From assembly GCA_947471985.1 (NCBI GenBank), contig CANIZL010000001.1, positions 62,001 through 126,000 of the forward strand: a DNA stretch of 64,000 nucleotides, in the 5' to 3' direction. The notes under the pieces are model-generated. The model made no database searches and was not told the DNA's origin. It saw only the letters and a program-made list of their open reading frames with translations. The stretch is from Verrucomicrobiota bacterium. GTDB lineage: Bacteria > Verrucomicrobiota > Verrucomicrobiia > Limisphaerales > UBA9464. Positions 27,801-35,945 of the stretch are shown here, piece by piece (position 1 is the stretch's first letter; each line of letters starts with the position of its first letter). The position numbers were made by a program, and so were the translations under genes.

Positions 27801-28047
27801 GGGAAAAGATGTAGAGGGAATTTTCCACCCCGTTGAGCTGTTGTTCCAGCGGGACGGCGACGGTTTCCGAAATGGTGTTGGGGTTGGCGCCGGGGTAAAC
27901 CGCCCGTACGACGACCTGGGGTGGCACGACCTCGGGGTATTCGCTGATGGGCAGGCGCACCATCGCCAGCAGTCCGACCAGCAGGATCGTTAACGATAAA
28001 ACGCCGGCAAAGATCGGGCGTTTGATGAAGAAATGGGAGAAATTCAT
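24865..28047 (-). CDS. RND-family multidrug efflux permease (HAE1, AcrB-like)
   Basis: The 1060-aa protein has the AcrB layout: N-terminal 'FFIKRPIFAGVLSLTILLVG', two large periplasmic loops, and twelve transmembrane helices in two halves. The TM4 motif 'LAIGIVVDDAIVVVENVERN' carries the paired Asp residues used for proton relay. 'GSDNNIFTQIGLIVLVGLACKNAILIVEFA' marks the second half. It should extrude hydrophobic compounds in a proton-driven way. It lies 27 bp downstream of the adaptor gene; no outer-membrane TolC-like gene is in the window. Confidence 0.94.
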   Translation of the reverse strand: MNFSHFFIKRPIFAGVLSLTILLVGLLAMVRLPISEYPEVVPPQVVVRAVYPGANPNTISETVAVPLEQQLNGVENSLYIFSQSTSDGVMTLTVTFKLGTDIDKAQVLVQNRVSQALPKLPEEVRRLGVLTIKSSPDLTMVVHLISDGTYDDIYVRNYATLQVKDTLARIPGVGQVQVFGSGDYAMRVWLNPAKVAAKGLTASDVVNAIREQNVQVAAGAVGKQPMAATTDFELQVNAKGRLISEAEFGEIVIKAGSYGEIVRLRDVARIELGAGDFALRSQLNNKSAVALPIFQQPGSNALELSRNVRQTMAELKKNFPAGLDFRVAYDPTVFVAKSIDAVVHTLFEAVLLVVLVVLVFLQTWRASIIPLAAVPVSLVGTFAVMSMMGFSINALSLFGLVLAIGIVVDDAIVVVENVERNIALGLSPVKATQRAMEEVTGPIVATALVLCAVFIPTAFISGLTGQFYKQFALTIAISTVISAFNSLTLSPALAAVLLRGHHEPKDALTRGLDYVFGWFFRGFNRFFAWSADRYSAGVTRVIRGSLIALLVYAGLVWLTGRVFNSVPTGFIPDQDKQYLICAAQLPDAASLDRTDAVVKRMTELALSVPGVEASIAFPGLSPNGFTASPNSGITFISLKPFEERRTEDLSAKAIQARLMGLFSQIKEARCLVINAPPVNGLSTGGGFKLYIEDRANLGQEALYNSTWGTIYQAYATNVLQAVYSTYQINVPQLAADVDRVKAKSMGVPVQGIFETMQIYLGSLYVNDFNRFGRTYQVVAQADARFRGQASDIDQLRVRNGRGEMVPLKTLVTVTEGYGPDRVMRYNGYPAAEINGAPAPGYSSGQAEAFMEDLVKRNLPPGMGYSWTELTFQQRLAGNTAILIFPLCLLLVFFVLAAQYESFALPLTIILIVPLSVLSAMVGVIIKGSDNNIFTQIGLIVLVGLACKNAILIVEFAREKQLGGLSIVEAALTACRLRLRPILMTSIAFIAGVYPLVTSHGAGAEMRQAMGVAVFSGMIGVTFFGLFLTPVFYVVIMKLMARWRGPQVASPAAHSASTTHH

Positions 28048-28074
28048 GACCCGCGTACGCTCGAGGCTGCGGTT

Positions 28075-29229
28075 TTACGGCGTTTTGACCGTGGCGGGGG
28101 GCTCGGGCGCCAGCGGCATGCCGGGAGCCATGATCCGCTGCAGGCCGTTGATGACGATCCGGTCGCCGGAGTTCAAGCCACGTTCCACGATGCGTTTGCC
28201 GTCGACAAAAGTGCCCAGGGTCACGAAGGATTTCTGGGCGGTGTTGGAGGCGGAAAGGGTCCACACGTAGCGGAGACTTTGTTCGGTGCCCACGGCGAGG
28301 TCCGGGATGAGGATCACGGGTTTCCGGGCGCTGCTGGGGACGCGCAAGCGGGCGTAGAGTCCCGGCACCAACACCCCGCCCGCATTGGGAAAGGTGCTGC
28401 GGACCACCATCGTACCCGTATTCGGATCCAAGCGATTGTCGAAATGCTCAATAGTGCCGTGGTGGGCGAAACCGGCGCCATCGGCGATCTGCAACGCCAC
28501 GGATACCAGGCCCTCCGCGGTCTTTTCCAGTTTCCCCTCCCGCTCGAGCTTGCGGTAGTTCAGCAGGGCGCCTTCCTCCATGGCGGCGTAGACGTGAACC
28601 GGATCCACGCTGACCACGGTGGCCAGCAGGGTGGTGAAGCCGTCCACGCCCGAGACATTGTTGCCGGCGGTGACGAGGGCGCGGCTGACCCGGCCCGCGA
28701 TGGGGGATTTCACCTGACAATAGTCCAAATTGATCTGGGCACTATGACGCGTGGCTTCGGCGGCCAGGACGGCGGCGGCCGATTCCCGGGCCTTCCATTT
28801 CCGCGTATCGTTCTCCTCGGTGGAAATGGTTTTATCGGCCAGGAGCTGGGCACCGCGGGCGGCTTCCCGGGCGCTGATTTCGGCGGTGGCTTGGGCCCGT
28901 TGCAGATTGGCATCCGCCAGTTGCAGCGCGGTCTCCAGCGGGCGCGGATTGATGACAAATAGGACCTCTCCCGCGCGGACCATTTGTCCGGGCTGAAACC
29001 GGACCTCCGTAATATAGCCGGAAACCCGGGGCCGGATTTCGACGGTCTCGGTGGCTTCGACGCGGGCGGAGAAATCCTCCGTCAGGGTCAGCTCACGGAC
29101 CTCCACGGGTGCGACGGTGACGGGCGTAGGCCCCGGCGGTGGGCCGGCAGCGGGCGGTGCGGCGCGGTGGCAGCCGGTCAATCCGGCGAGCAGGAACGGG
29201 ACCGCGGCAATAAAACGAAGTGGGGTCAT
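28075..29229 (-). CDS. RND efflux periplasmic adaptor (membrane fusion) lipoprotein
   Basis: The 384-aa protein has a lipoprotein signal ending 'FLLAGLTGC'. It then shows the adaptor layout: beta-barrel/lipoyl start 'VETIRPRVSGYITEV'-like region ('VEIRPRVSGYITEVRFQPGQ'), an alpha-helical hairpin (about residues 95-160), 'INLDYCQVKSPIAGRVSRA', and a C-terminal membrane-proximal domain. It links the RND pump to an outer-membrane channel. The ORF in the track runs on to 29868 through an unrelated frame. The start is at ATG 29229, with ATG 29241 as a close alternative. Confidence 0.9.
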   Translation of the reverse strand: MTPLRFIAAVPFLLAGLTGCHRAAPPAAGPPPGPTPVTVAPVEVRELTLTEDFSARVEATETVEIRPRVSGYITEVRFQPGQMVRAGEVLFVINPRPLETALQLADANLQRAQATAEISAREAARGAQLLADKTISTEENDTRKWKARESAAAVLAAEATRHSAQINLDYCQVKSPIAGRVSRALVTAGNNVSGVDGFTTLLATVVSVDPVHVYAAMEEGALLNYRKLEREGKLEKTAEGLVSVALQIADGAGFAHHGTIEHFDNRLDPNTGTMVVRSTFPNAGGVLVPGLYARLRVPSSARKPVILIPDLAVGTEQSLRYVWTLSASNTAQKSFVTLGTFVDGKRIVERGLNSGDRIVINGLQRIMAPGMPLAPEPPATVKTP

Positions 29230-29324
29230 GGTGATGCCCATGGGCGGTCGCAAGACTTCCACGGTCTGGCGCGGCGGCAACCAGAATTCGTTTAGGGGGA
29301 AAATGAACTGGCTATTGGCCGTGT

Positions 29325-29834
29325 TTACCGCTTCAGGGTGCGCACGGCCGTCACCCGGGCGAGCTGCCATCGGCCTTCCTGGTTCCGGCGCAGGCGCACC
29401 TCGAATTCCTGGGCCGCAAACTCCATTCCAGGACGACTGGTCGCGACGCTCGCCGTAAAAGCCGCGCGGGCCTCCCGACCGTCCGGTGAAACGGGCTCCA
29501 CGATCACGTCGTGCAGCGTCACATCGCAGCGGCTCAATAAGGTGAAGGTCGCCTGAACAGCCGCTTGCAATTCCTCCCGTCCCTTGAGCGGCGGAACCTG
29601 GGGCACGACCTGATCCAGACTGATCGTGATGTCGTCGGTAAAGAGACCCATCACATGGTTGAACCGCGCCACCTTGGCGATGTTGCCAGTGCCGGTTGGA
29701 AAATTGAAGTCCGACAGAAGCGACCGGAGCGTGCGTCGGATTCGCGCCTCCTCGGTGAAATAGGTGGCGCGCACCCACCAGAGCGCCGCCACAATCCCGA
29801 TCAGCACCAACCCCCGGCCGAGCGCGCGCTTCAT
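29325..29834 (-). CDS. Membrane-anchored NTF2/SnoaL-like protein of unknown function
   Basis: The 169-aa product has one N-terminal hydrophobic helix ('GLVLIGIVAALWWV') and then an alpha+beta domain resembling the NTF2-like/SnoaL fold, with 'LKGREELQAAVQATF' and 'FEVRLRRNQEGRWQLARVTAVRTL' as the family-like strands. No catalytic residues can be assigned. It lies 34 bp downstream of lepB on the same strand, so the two are probably co-transcribed; the RND adaptor follows after 95 bp. Confidence 0.65.
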   Translation of the reverse strand: MKRALGRGLVLIGIVAALWWVRATYFTEEARIRRTLRSLLSDFNFPTGTGNIAKVARFNHVMGLFTDDITISLDQVVPQVPPLKGREELQAAVQATFTLLSRCDVTLHDVIVEPVSPDGREARAAFTASVATSRPGMEFAAQEFEVRLRRNQEGRWQLARVTAVRTLKR

Positions 29835-29868
29835 GGTGATTTTTCGGGGGACGGTCGAGAGCGTACAA

Positions 29869-30393
29869 TCAGCGGACGATGCGGCCGAGAATACGTTCCC
29901 GCTTCACGCGGCCGAATTCGTGATCCTTCATGGGCATTTCCCGATTGTCACCGATCACCAGGTATTCGTCGGGATCGAGTTTGATCTCCGGATAGATCCA
30001 CTTGGCTTTTGGACGCTGCACATAGGGTTCTTCCAATTCCTCGCCGTCGATGAAGACATGCCCGCCGATGATGCTGAAGCGCTCCCCGGGCAATCCCACG
30101 ATGCGTTTGAGCAGCAGGACGCTCTCCCCGGTGGTTTTGACGGCGACGATATCCCCGCGGAGGGGTTGCCCGAAACGATAGGCCAGCCGGTTGACCCAAA
30201 GTTTCTGCCCCTCCTTGTAGGTCGGTTCCATGCTGACGCGTTGGACCACGATGCGGCGGATGGAGACCTGGTACAGGAAAAGGACCAGAACCACGGTGAG
30301 CAGGAGCCGGATGGCGGTGACGGCCGGGTTCCGGCCGATGAGCATCACGCGCCACCACGGAGGTGGGGTTTCGAAGTTGGACATGTTTTCCAT
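29869..30393 (-). CDS. lepB: Signal peptidase I
   Basis: The 174-aa protein has one transmembrane helix (about residues 25-43). The catalytic Ser sits in 'RVSMEPTY' (Ser54) and the general-base Lys in 'LLLKRIVGLPGERFSI' (Lys96). It cleaves signal peptides of the many exported proteins in this genome. The last box reads 'GDNREMPMKDHEFG' in place of the more usual 'GDNRxNSxDSRxxG', a variant known in several phyla. The ATG at 30393 gives a normal short cytoplasmic tail; the ORF track start (30525) overlaps the upstream intergenic region. Confidence 0.88.
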   Translation of the reverse strand: MENMSNFETPPPWWRVMLIGRNPAVTAIRLLLTVVLVLFLYQVSIRRIVVQRVSMEPTYKEGQKLWVNRLAYRFGQPLRGDIVAVKTTGESVLLLKRIVGLPGERFSIIGGHVFIDGEELEEPYVQRPKAKWIYPEIKLDPDEYLVIGDNREMPMKDHEFGRVKRERILGRIVR

Positions 30394-30551
30394 GAGGGCA
30401 CCGAGAGCCGGCGGAGCCTCGCCTTTGACGCGGGGCTCGGAAAGGCGAAAGCGCCGGGATCGGGAATCCCGGTCAGCGCCGGAAAAGTGCGGGGCTGGAA
30501 AACCGTTTGGCCGAGTCGGGTTCACCTGCGTAGGCTCCCAACTTCACGCTC

Positions 30552-32432
30552 ATGTGGAGTCGAAAAACTACAGACACTTATCTGCAACGCGCCGCGCTGG
30601 TGGTCGTGCTGTTGCTCGTGGCCGTGGCAGCTGTGTCCTTTGGTGGGCAGACGCCGCGTGAATTCGCCGGGGTGGTGGGACTGGGCGTGCTGGCGGGCCT
30701 CCTTTGGGTCATGCGCTTGTGGACCTCGGATCGACCCCGGCTTTTTCTGCACCCGATTCTGGCCGTAGTGCTGGGCTTCCTCGCTTATGCGGGCTGGCGT
30801 TCCACCCAGGTGGTCGTGCCGTATTTGGCGGTGGGCGAGCTCCTGCAATTGGGGCTTTACGCGCTGGTCTTTGTGGTGGTGCTCCACACTCTGGGCGGTC
30901 GGGAGGAAAGTTCCTGGCTGGCCCACGCCCTGGTCACTCTGGGGGCGGGGTTGTCGGTCTACGCGCTGATTCAGTATCTCAATCACAGTGATTACATCCT
31001 GGGATGGAAACAGCCGGTGGTTTATTCCGGGCGCGCCGGGGCGACCTTCGTCAATCCCAACCACTTTGCCGCGTTTCTGGTCCCCATTGTGCCCTTGGCC
31101 CTGGCTCAGGCCTTGATCAGCCGTCAGGACGCGTGGCTGCGGGTGAGCCACGGGTTGGCCGCGGTGCTTCTCTATGTGGGCATCGGGGTTTCCATGTCCC
31201 GCGGCGGTTGGTTCGCTTCGGGAATCGTTACCCTGGCATTTCTCGTGTGGATGATGGCCCGCCGGCCCCAATTGCGCCGGGTGGCCATTGGGGTCTTGGG
31301 CCTGTTCGTGATCGCCACGGCGATGTTTGTCAGTCTCAACGCCAAGGCGCGGGCCCGGATTGAGGGCGTGAATACGGAGGGCAATGTGGAATCCGGTTTG
31401 CGCCGCTACATCTGGCAGCCCGCGTGGCGCGAGTTTGGCGCCCATCGGGTGTGGGGTGTCGGTCCCGCGCAGTTCCGGGTGCATTTTCCCCAGTTTCGGA
31501 CGCCCTTGATGCAGTCGGATCCCGGGTGGTGTCACAATGAGTACCTGAACCTGTTGTGCGACTATGGGCTGGTGGGCGCCGGGCTCGTGCTGCTGGGGAT
31601 CGTCATCATGGCGCTCAATCTTTATCGGGTGCGGAAATATGTCGATCGCGGCGGCAGCGAACTTGGATCCAAGGGGAGTGATCGGACGGCCATGTTCGTG
31701 GGCGTGAATCTGGGTTTGCTGGGCTTGGCGCTGCACAGCTTCGGCGACTTCATCCTGCACACTCCGGCGGTGGCGCTGCTGGCGACCATTTTTGCCGCTT
31801 TGAGTGCGGCGAGTTTGCGCCATGCCAGCGATCGGTTCCGGGTCTCGGTTCCGGCGTGGTTGCCGGTGATTTTATTGGCGGGCGTGGTGGGCGCCGGGGC
31901 TTGGTTGCTGCCGCGGGCGTATCGGCGGGCGCGCGAAGGTTCCCTGCTGGCCCAGGCCGAGCAGGCGACGACCGTCAGTACCAACCTGTTCAATACCCTG
32001 ATCGCAGCGGCGCGCCTCGAACCGCTCAATCCGCGCACCGCCTACGAACTGGGAGAGAATTACCGGCGCCTCAGCTTTGCCGGCGACCCCGGCTGGCGGT
32101 CGCAGGGTGAACAGGCCGTCAAATGGCTGGAACGGGCCAGTGCGCTGAATCCTCTCGACCCTTTTCCCCATCTGAAGCTCGGACTTACGTGGCACTGGCT
32201 GGGCGACGCGGCGAAAGCAAAGCGGAGTATCGAACGGGCGGTCGATCTGGGCCCCAACCAGGTGGAGATTGCCAATCACTACGCGTGGAACCTTTTGTTG
32301 CAGGGCCGTCCGCGGAAAGCGCGGGTGGTGCTCAATGATTCGGTCACCTGGAATTGGTGGGACAATTGGATGGCCCGGAAATACCTCGCCGAAATTGACG
32401 CCGGCAAATGGCCCGATCGGGAGCCGCATTAG
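30552..32432 (+). CDS. O-antigen ligase-type (Wzy_C) membrane protein with C-terminal TPRs
   Basis: The 626-aa protein has about twelve transmembrane helices over its first 460 residues. The Wzy_C region includes 'GVSMSRGGWFASGIVTLAFL' and the periplasmic loop 'GAHRVWGVGPAQFRVHFPQF...CHNEYLNLLCDYGL'. The rest is soluble and TPR-like ('WLERASALNPLDPFPHLKLGLTWHWLGDAAKAKRSIERAVDLGPN'). Such proteins polymerise or ligate surface polysaccharide, and the TPR tail may recruit partners. It is divergent from lepB. Confidence 0.83.
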   Translation: MWSRKTTDTYLQRAALVVVLLLVAVAAVSFGGQTPREFAGVVGLGVLAGLLWVMRLWTSDRPRLFLHPILAVVLGFLAYAGWRSTQVVVPYLAVGELLQLGLYALVFVVVLHTLGGREESSWLAHALVTLGAGLSVYALIQYLNHSDYILGWKQPVVYSGRAGATFVNPNHFAAFLVPIVPLALAQALISRQDAWLRVSHGLAAVLLYVGIGVSMSRGGWFASGIVTLAFLVWMMARRPQLRRVAIGVLGLFVIATAMFVSLNAKARARIEGVNTEGNVESGLRRYIWQPAWREFGAHRVWGVGPAQFRVHFPQFRTPLMQSDPGWCHNEYLNLLCDYGLVGAGLVLLGIVIMALNLYRVRKYVDRGGSELGSKGSDRTAMFVGVNLGLLGLALHSFGDFILHTPAVALLATIFAALSAASLRHASDRFRVSVPAWLPVILLAGVVGAGAWLLPRAYRRAREGSLLAQAEQATTVSTNLFNTLIAAARLEPLNPRTAYELGENYRRLSFAGDPGWRSQGEQAVKWLERASALNPLDPFPHLKLGLTWHWLGDAAKAKRSIERAVDLGPNQVEIANHYAWNLLLQGRPRKARVVLNDSVTWNWWDNWMARKYLAEIDAGKWPDREPH

Positions 32433-32490
32433 CCGGGGACCTCCCGATTTTACCCCTGCCGTGGCGTCGGGCCGCCCTAAGTTTCTCGCC

Positions 32491-33182
32491 GTGAAGTTTT
32501 GGTCAGGCTGGCCGCGGCCGGGGTGGTTGCTGCTGTTCGGAGGATTCTCCGCCCCGTCCGCTGTCGACGTTCCCGGACATCCCTGGGTACGCACGTGGTC
32601 GTCCCACGAAATGGGCGGCAATCCGCAGGTGGGCGCCGTGGCCGTCGATCCCGATGGCCGTATCTGGCTCGGTGCCGCCAGCCGTCTCGCCGCGTGGGAC
32701 GGGGGCGACTGGGTGGGACACGACACCGAGGGCGCCAATGTCACTTGAACTCTGGCGGTCAACGGGGCCATGACTTCCGCTCCTGACGTTCAGTGCTTTG
32801 GACTTCAGTTTTGGCCAGGCGGATGCGGTGCGCGTGGGGTGTGATGATTTCCTGCTCAAACCGTTTCGCGAATCGGAATTGACGGACGCAGTGGGTCGCC
32901 TCTTGCGGCTGAAATGGCGTACGGAGTCACGGGCGCCCCAGCCGCGAGGAGATTCGGTGGCGGCGCCGTCGCCCGGGACACCGGAATGCCTTCCGCTGCG
33001 GTGCTCCGCGAGCTGCGGGGGCGGCCAATCGCGGCGATATCGCCGAGGTCCAGCGGCAATTGGCAGGCTTAGGTCGTCAGCACCCCTTATGGATCCCGGT
33101 ACTGGACCGCCTTGCGTCCCGTTTCCTGATGCAGGCTCTGCGGGAGCGAATCGTTGCCGCTGGAGCGCCTACGGAAGCATGA
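32491..33182 (+). pseudogene. Decayed hybrid two-component sensor (propeller ... REC) with large internal deletion and frameshifts
   Basis: Three fragments of one protein family lie in order. From GTG 32491 comes a signal-peptide-like start and one two-component-propeller blade ('QVGAVAVDPDGRIWLGAASRLAAWDG'), ending at a TGA at 32746. From about 32773, in another frame, comes the last part of a receiver domain ('LDFSFGQADAVRVGCDDFLLKPF'). From 33021, in the third frame, comes a C-terminal helical segment ('AANRGDIAEVQRQLAGLG...LMQALRE') that ends at a natural TGA at 33182. The remaining propeller blades, Y_Y_Y, HisKA and HATPase domains are missing. The original sensor probably exceeded 1000 aa. 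Assignment rests on motif reading. Confidence 0.75.
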
Positions 33183-33284
33183 AAATATTTTGGGACCGCC
33201 GCCGAGGCGGGTAACTTCAAAAATTCGTAACTAATTGATAATGAATGATGCATATGCGGGAAAAGCTTAGCTAATCCCTGGTGT

Positions 33285-33326
33285 GGTCCGATATCGGACC
33301 GAATAAAGTTGGGAATTTTCCGTGAC
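33285..33326. promoter_or_regulatory. Palindromic element GGTCCG-N4-CGGACC plus CGTGAC upstream of metalloprotease 1
   Basis: A perfect 16-bp palindrome, ggtccgatatcggacc, is followed 20 nt later by cgtgac. It lies 125 bp before the start codon in an AT-rich stretch. The same palindrome arms and cgtgac with identical spacing occur upstream of the paralogous gene at 39689, so a shared operator or 5'-UTR element is likely. Confidence 0.6.
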
Positions 33327-33424
33327 ACGATTCTAGGGGAACGGATTATTTGTGTAGAGAGCCCTCCGTTGATTCGGAAGGCCCGAAAAGTCCGAGAAGT
33401 AGTTAATCTTCAAGAATCTAACCT

Positions 33425-35668
33425 ATGAAACCTCCTAATGTGAACGGCCGCTGGTGCCGGACGGGTGCGGTTATCGCGAGTCTGTTGTCCGCCGTTGCCT
33501 TGGCCGGGCCTGATCGGGGGCCCGATCATCGTGATTTTCCGAGTTTGAAGTTTTCGGGATCCGCGCACGGCGCCGCGGCCGTGAGCGCCTTGGGCAGCCG
33601 GCTGCCGGAGTTGGCCAACGCCTATGGTTTCGACGCCTTTGCCTTGCGCCGGATGTTTGATGCGGATTCCACGTTGGGCATCGATGACACCGGCCGTTTG
33701 CACTACACCGAGCCGGCGTTCGCTGCGGCTGGTGCGGTGCAAGCGGCGCCGCAGATTCAAGCCCTGGTGCCGCTGGTCGATACCTTCAAGTTGCACAGCC
33801 GCCCCTCGGCCAAGCGCATCATCTATCTGGATTTCGATGGCCACGTGATGTCCGGCAACGGTTGGACCGCGGCTTACAATGCAGGGAATCCCATCACGGC
33901 GCCGGCCTGGAGTATTGACGCGGATCCGGCCTTCAACGATGCGGAGCGGACCACCATCCAATACATCTGGCAACGGGTGGCGGAAGATTATGCCCCGTTC
34001 GATGTTGATGTCACCACGGAGCTGACGAGTGAGGACCAAATCACCCGTACCGATCTGAATGACCAGTTCTACGGAACCCGGGCCCTGATCAGTCCCATCA
34101 GCTCCTATATCGGTTACTATGGCGGTATCGCCTATGTGGGTGTCTTCGACAGCGTGGGGGACTATTACAAGCCCGCCTTGGTTTTTCCGGAGAATCTGGG
34201 TCCCAATGGTGAAAGCTATATCGCCGAGGCCATTTCCCACGAGGTGGGTCACAATTTCAACCTTAACCACGACGGCACCAGCACGACCGGCTATTACTCA
34301 GGGCAGGGGAACTGGGCTCCGATCATGGGTGTGGGATACTATGTGACGCTCGTCCAATGGAGCAAAGGGGAGTACACCGATGCCAACCAAAAGCAGGACG
34401 ATCTGGCCATCATCGCGGGCTATGTCGGTTATCGGCCCGATGACCACGGGAATACCTCGGCGACGGCGACCCAGTTGCCAGCGGGGACCAGTTTGTCGGC
34501 CTCCGGCGTGATCACCAGCAGCACGGATGTGGATGTATTCGCCTTCGTCACCGGTGCCGGCAATGTCGTGATCAATCTCAATCCCGACGATCGTTCGGCA
34601 AACCTGGATATCTCCGCGGAGCTGCGTAATTCCGCGGGCACGCTGGTGGCGGCGAGCAATCCGCTCGGTGCGCTCAACGCCAGCTTCAGCCTCAATCTGG
34701 CCGCGGGCACGTACTTCGTGCACGTGCGGGGCACGGGTGAGGGAAGTCCAACCGCAACGGGCTATAGCTCCTACGCTTCGCTGGGTCAGTACAAGCTCAC
34801 CGGCACGGTCCTGCCGTCCGGTCCACAACCGCCGGTGTCGGCGCCGACTGCCAGTCTGTCGCTCGTGGCGCCCGGTCAAGCCATTACGTTCAGCGGCAGT
34901 GGATCGTTTGATCCGGATGGAGGTTCCATTGTGACCTATAGCTGGGCGTTTAGTGACGTCACCACGGCCTCCGGGGTCTCGGTGTCCAAGTCGTTCGCCA
35001 ACCCGGGCACCTATACCGCCACCCTGACGGTGACGGATGACGAGGGGGCCACGAATGCGAAGGCCATCTCCGTGGTGGTCAATCGGCCGCCGGTGGCCGC
35101 CATCGCGGTGACTCCCGGGACGTCCGGGTTCGCCCCGTTTGCCGTGAATTTCAGCGGCGCGGGTTCGACCGATACGGATGGATCCATCGCGAGTTATGCT
35201 TGGACCTTTGGGGACGGTACCACCGGGACGGGCGTGTCGGTGGCGAAGACTTACAGCAACATTGGTACCTATACCGCCACGTTGACGGTCAAGGACAACA
35301 ACGGCGCCTCCGGGACGAAGACGGCCAGCATTGCGGTCACCCAAAACCCGGCCTCGGTCCTGCGGGTGCAATCCATCGCCTTGCTGGTTCAAACCAGCAA
35401 TCGGGACAAGACCGTCCGCTCGACGGTCAAGGTGACCAATCCGAGTGGTGGGGCGATCTCGGGCGTTACGGTTCGGGGTACCTGGTCGGGCTTGGTGTCC
35501 GGCACGGTCTCCGGTACGACGGATAGCACGGGAACGGTGGTATTCACCAGTTCCCGGACGCGGAGCACCGGGAACGAGACCTTTGCCATCACGGGATTGA
35601 GTCGTACCGGGTACGTTTACGATTCCACCAAGAATGTGGTTACGAGCGCGACGATTGCCGTGCCTTAA
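33425..35668 (+). CDS. Secreted zinc metalloprotease (metzincin) with PPC and two PKD domains
   Basis: The 747-aa protein has a signal peptide ('GAVIASLLSAVALAGP'). After a propeptide-like region comes a catalytic domain with 'SHEVGHNFNLNHDG' (zinc ligands from His272, reprolysin-like HExxHxxxxxHD) and a Met-turn 'NWAPIMGVGYY'. It continues with a PPC-like beta domain ('VDVFAFVTGAGNVVINL', about 360-460), two PKD domains (about 470-640; 'SFDPDGGSIVTYSWAFSD'), and a Big-like C-terminal domain. It should cleave extracellular protein. It is a paralogue of the gene at 39689 with the HE motif at the same residue number. Confidence 0.88.
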   Translation: MKPPNVNGRWCRTGAVIASLLSAVALAGPDRGPDHRDFPSLKFSGSAHGAAAVSALGSRLPELANAYGFDAFALRRMFDADSTLGIDDTGRLHYTEPAFAAAGAVQAAPQIQALVPLVDTFKLHSRPSAKRIIYLDFDGHVMSGNGWTAAYNAGNPITAPAWSIDADPAFNDAERTTIQYIWQRVAEDYAPFDVDVTTELTSEDQITRTDLNDQFYGTRALISPISSYIGYYGGIAYVGVFDSVGDYYKPALVFPENLGPNGESYIAEAISHEVGHNFNLNHDGTSTTGYYSGQGNWAPIMGVGYYVTLVQWSKGEYTDANQKQDDLAIIAGYVGYRPDDHGNTSATATQLPAGTSLSASGVITSSTDVDVFAFVTGAGNVVINLNPDDRSANLDISAELRNSAGTLVAASNPLGALNASFSLNLAAGTYFVHVRGTGEGSPTATGYSSYASLGQYKLTGTVLPSGPQPPVSAPTASLSLVAPGQAITFSGSGSFDPDGGSIVTYSWAFSDVTTASGVSVSKSFANPGTYTATLTVTDDEGATNAKAISVVVNRPPVAAIAVTPGTSGFAPFAVNFSGAGSTDTDGSIASYAWTFGDGTTGTGVSVAKTYSNIGTYTATLTVKDNNGASGTKTASIAVTQNPASVLRVQSIALLVQTSNRDKTVRSTVKVTNPSGGAISGVTVRGTWSGLVSGTVSGTTDSTGTVVFTSSRTRSTGNETFAITGLSRTGYVYDSTKNVVTSATIAVP

Positions 35669-35691
35669 GGTCGGCAGTTGGCGGGATTTGG

Positions 35692-35731
35692 GCGGCGGAG
35701 GCTGAAGAGCTTCCGCCGCTCTTTGCTTTTT
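35692..35731 (+). terminator. Rho-independent terminator of metalloprotease 1
   Basis: A 12-bp stem, gcggcggaggct / agcttccgccgc with one G-U pair and a gaag loop, is followed by tctttgcttttt, 24 bp after the stop codon. Confidence 0.85.
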
Positions 35732-35945
35732 GGGGATTCCGTGCTTCCGACAAGTTCGCCCTAAAAGTTGCCGGCGATCGGTCCCGGAAGAACCCGCTCG
35801 GACTCCATCAGGCCGGCTGCCGATCACCGCGCGGAGGCGTGGAAATGGCCGAAAAACGAGAAAACAGTGGACGTAATGGCGGTGCCGGGAGTAACCATTA
35901 CCGCGCCATGGCGTCGGCGATGTCGTGGCTTGAATCACTCAAAAA

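Noticed and set aside
29242-29868. Upstream extension of the RND adaptor ORF to 29868
   Set aside because: The extra 200 residues have no leader or domain and cover the NTF2-like gene in another frame; the lipoprotein signal starts at 29229.
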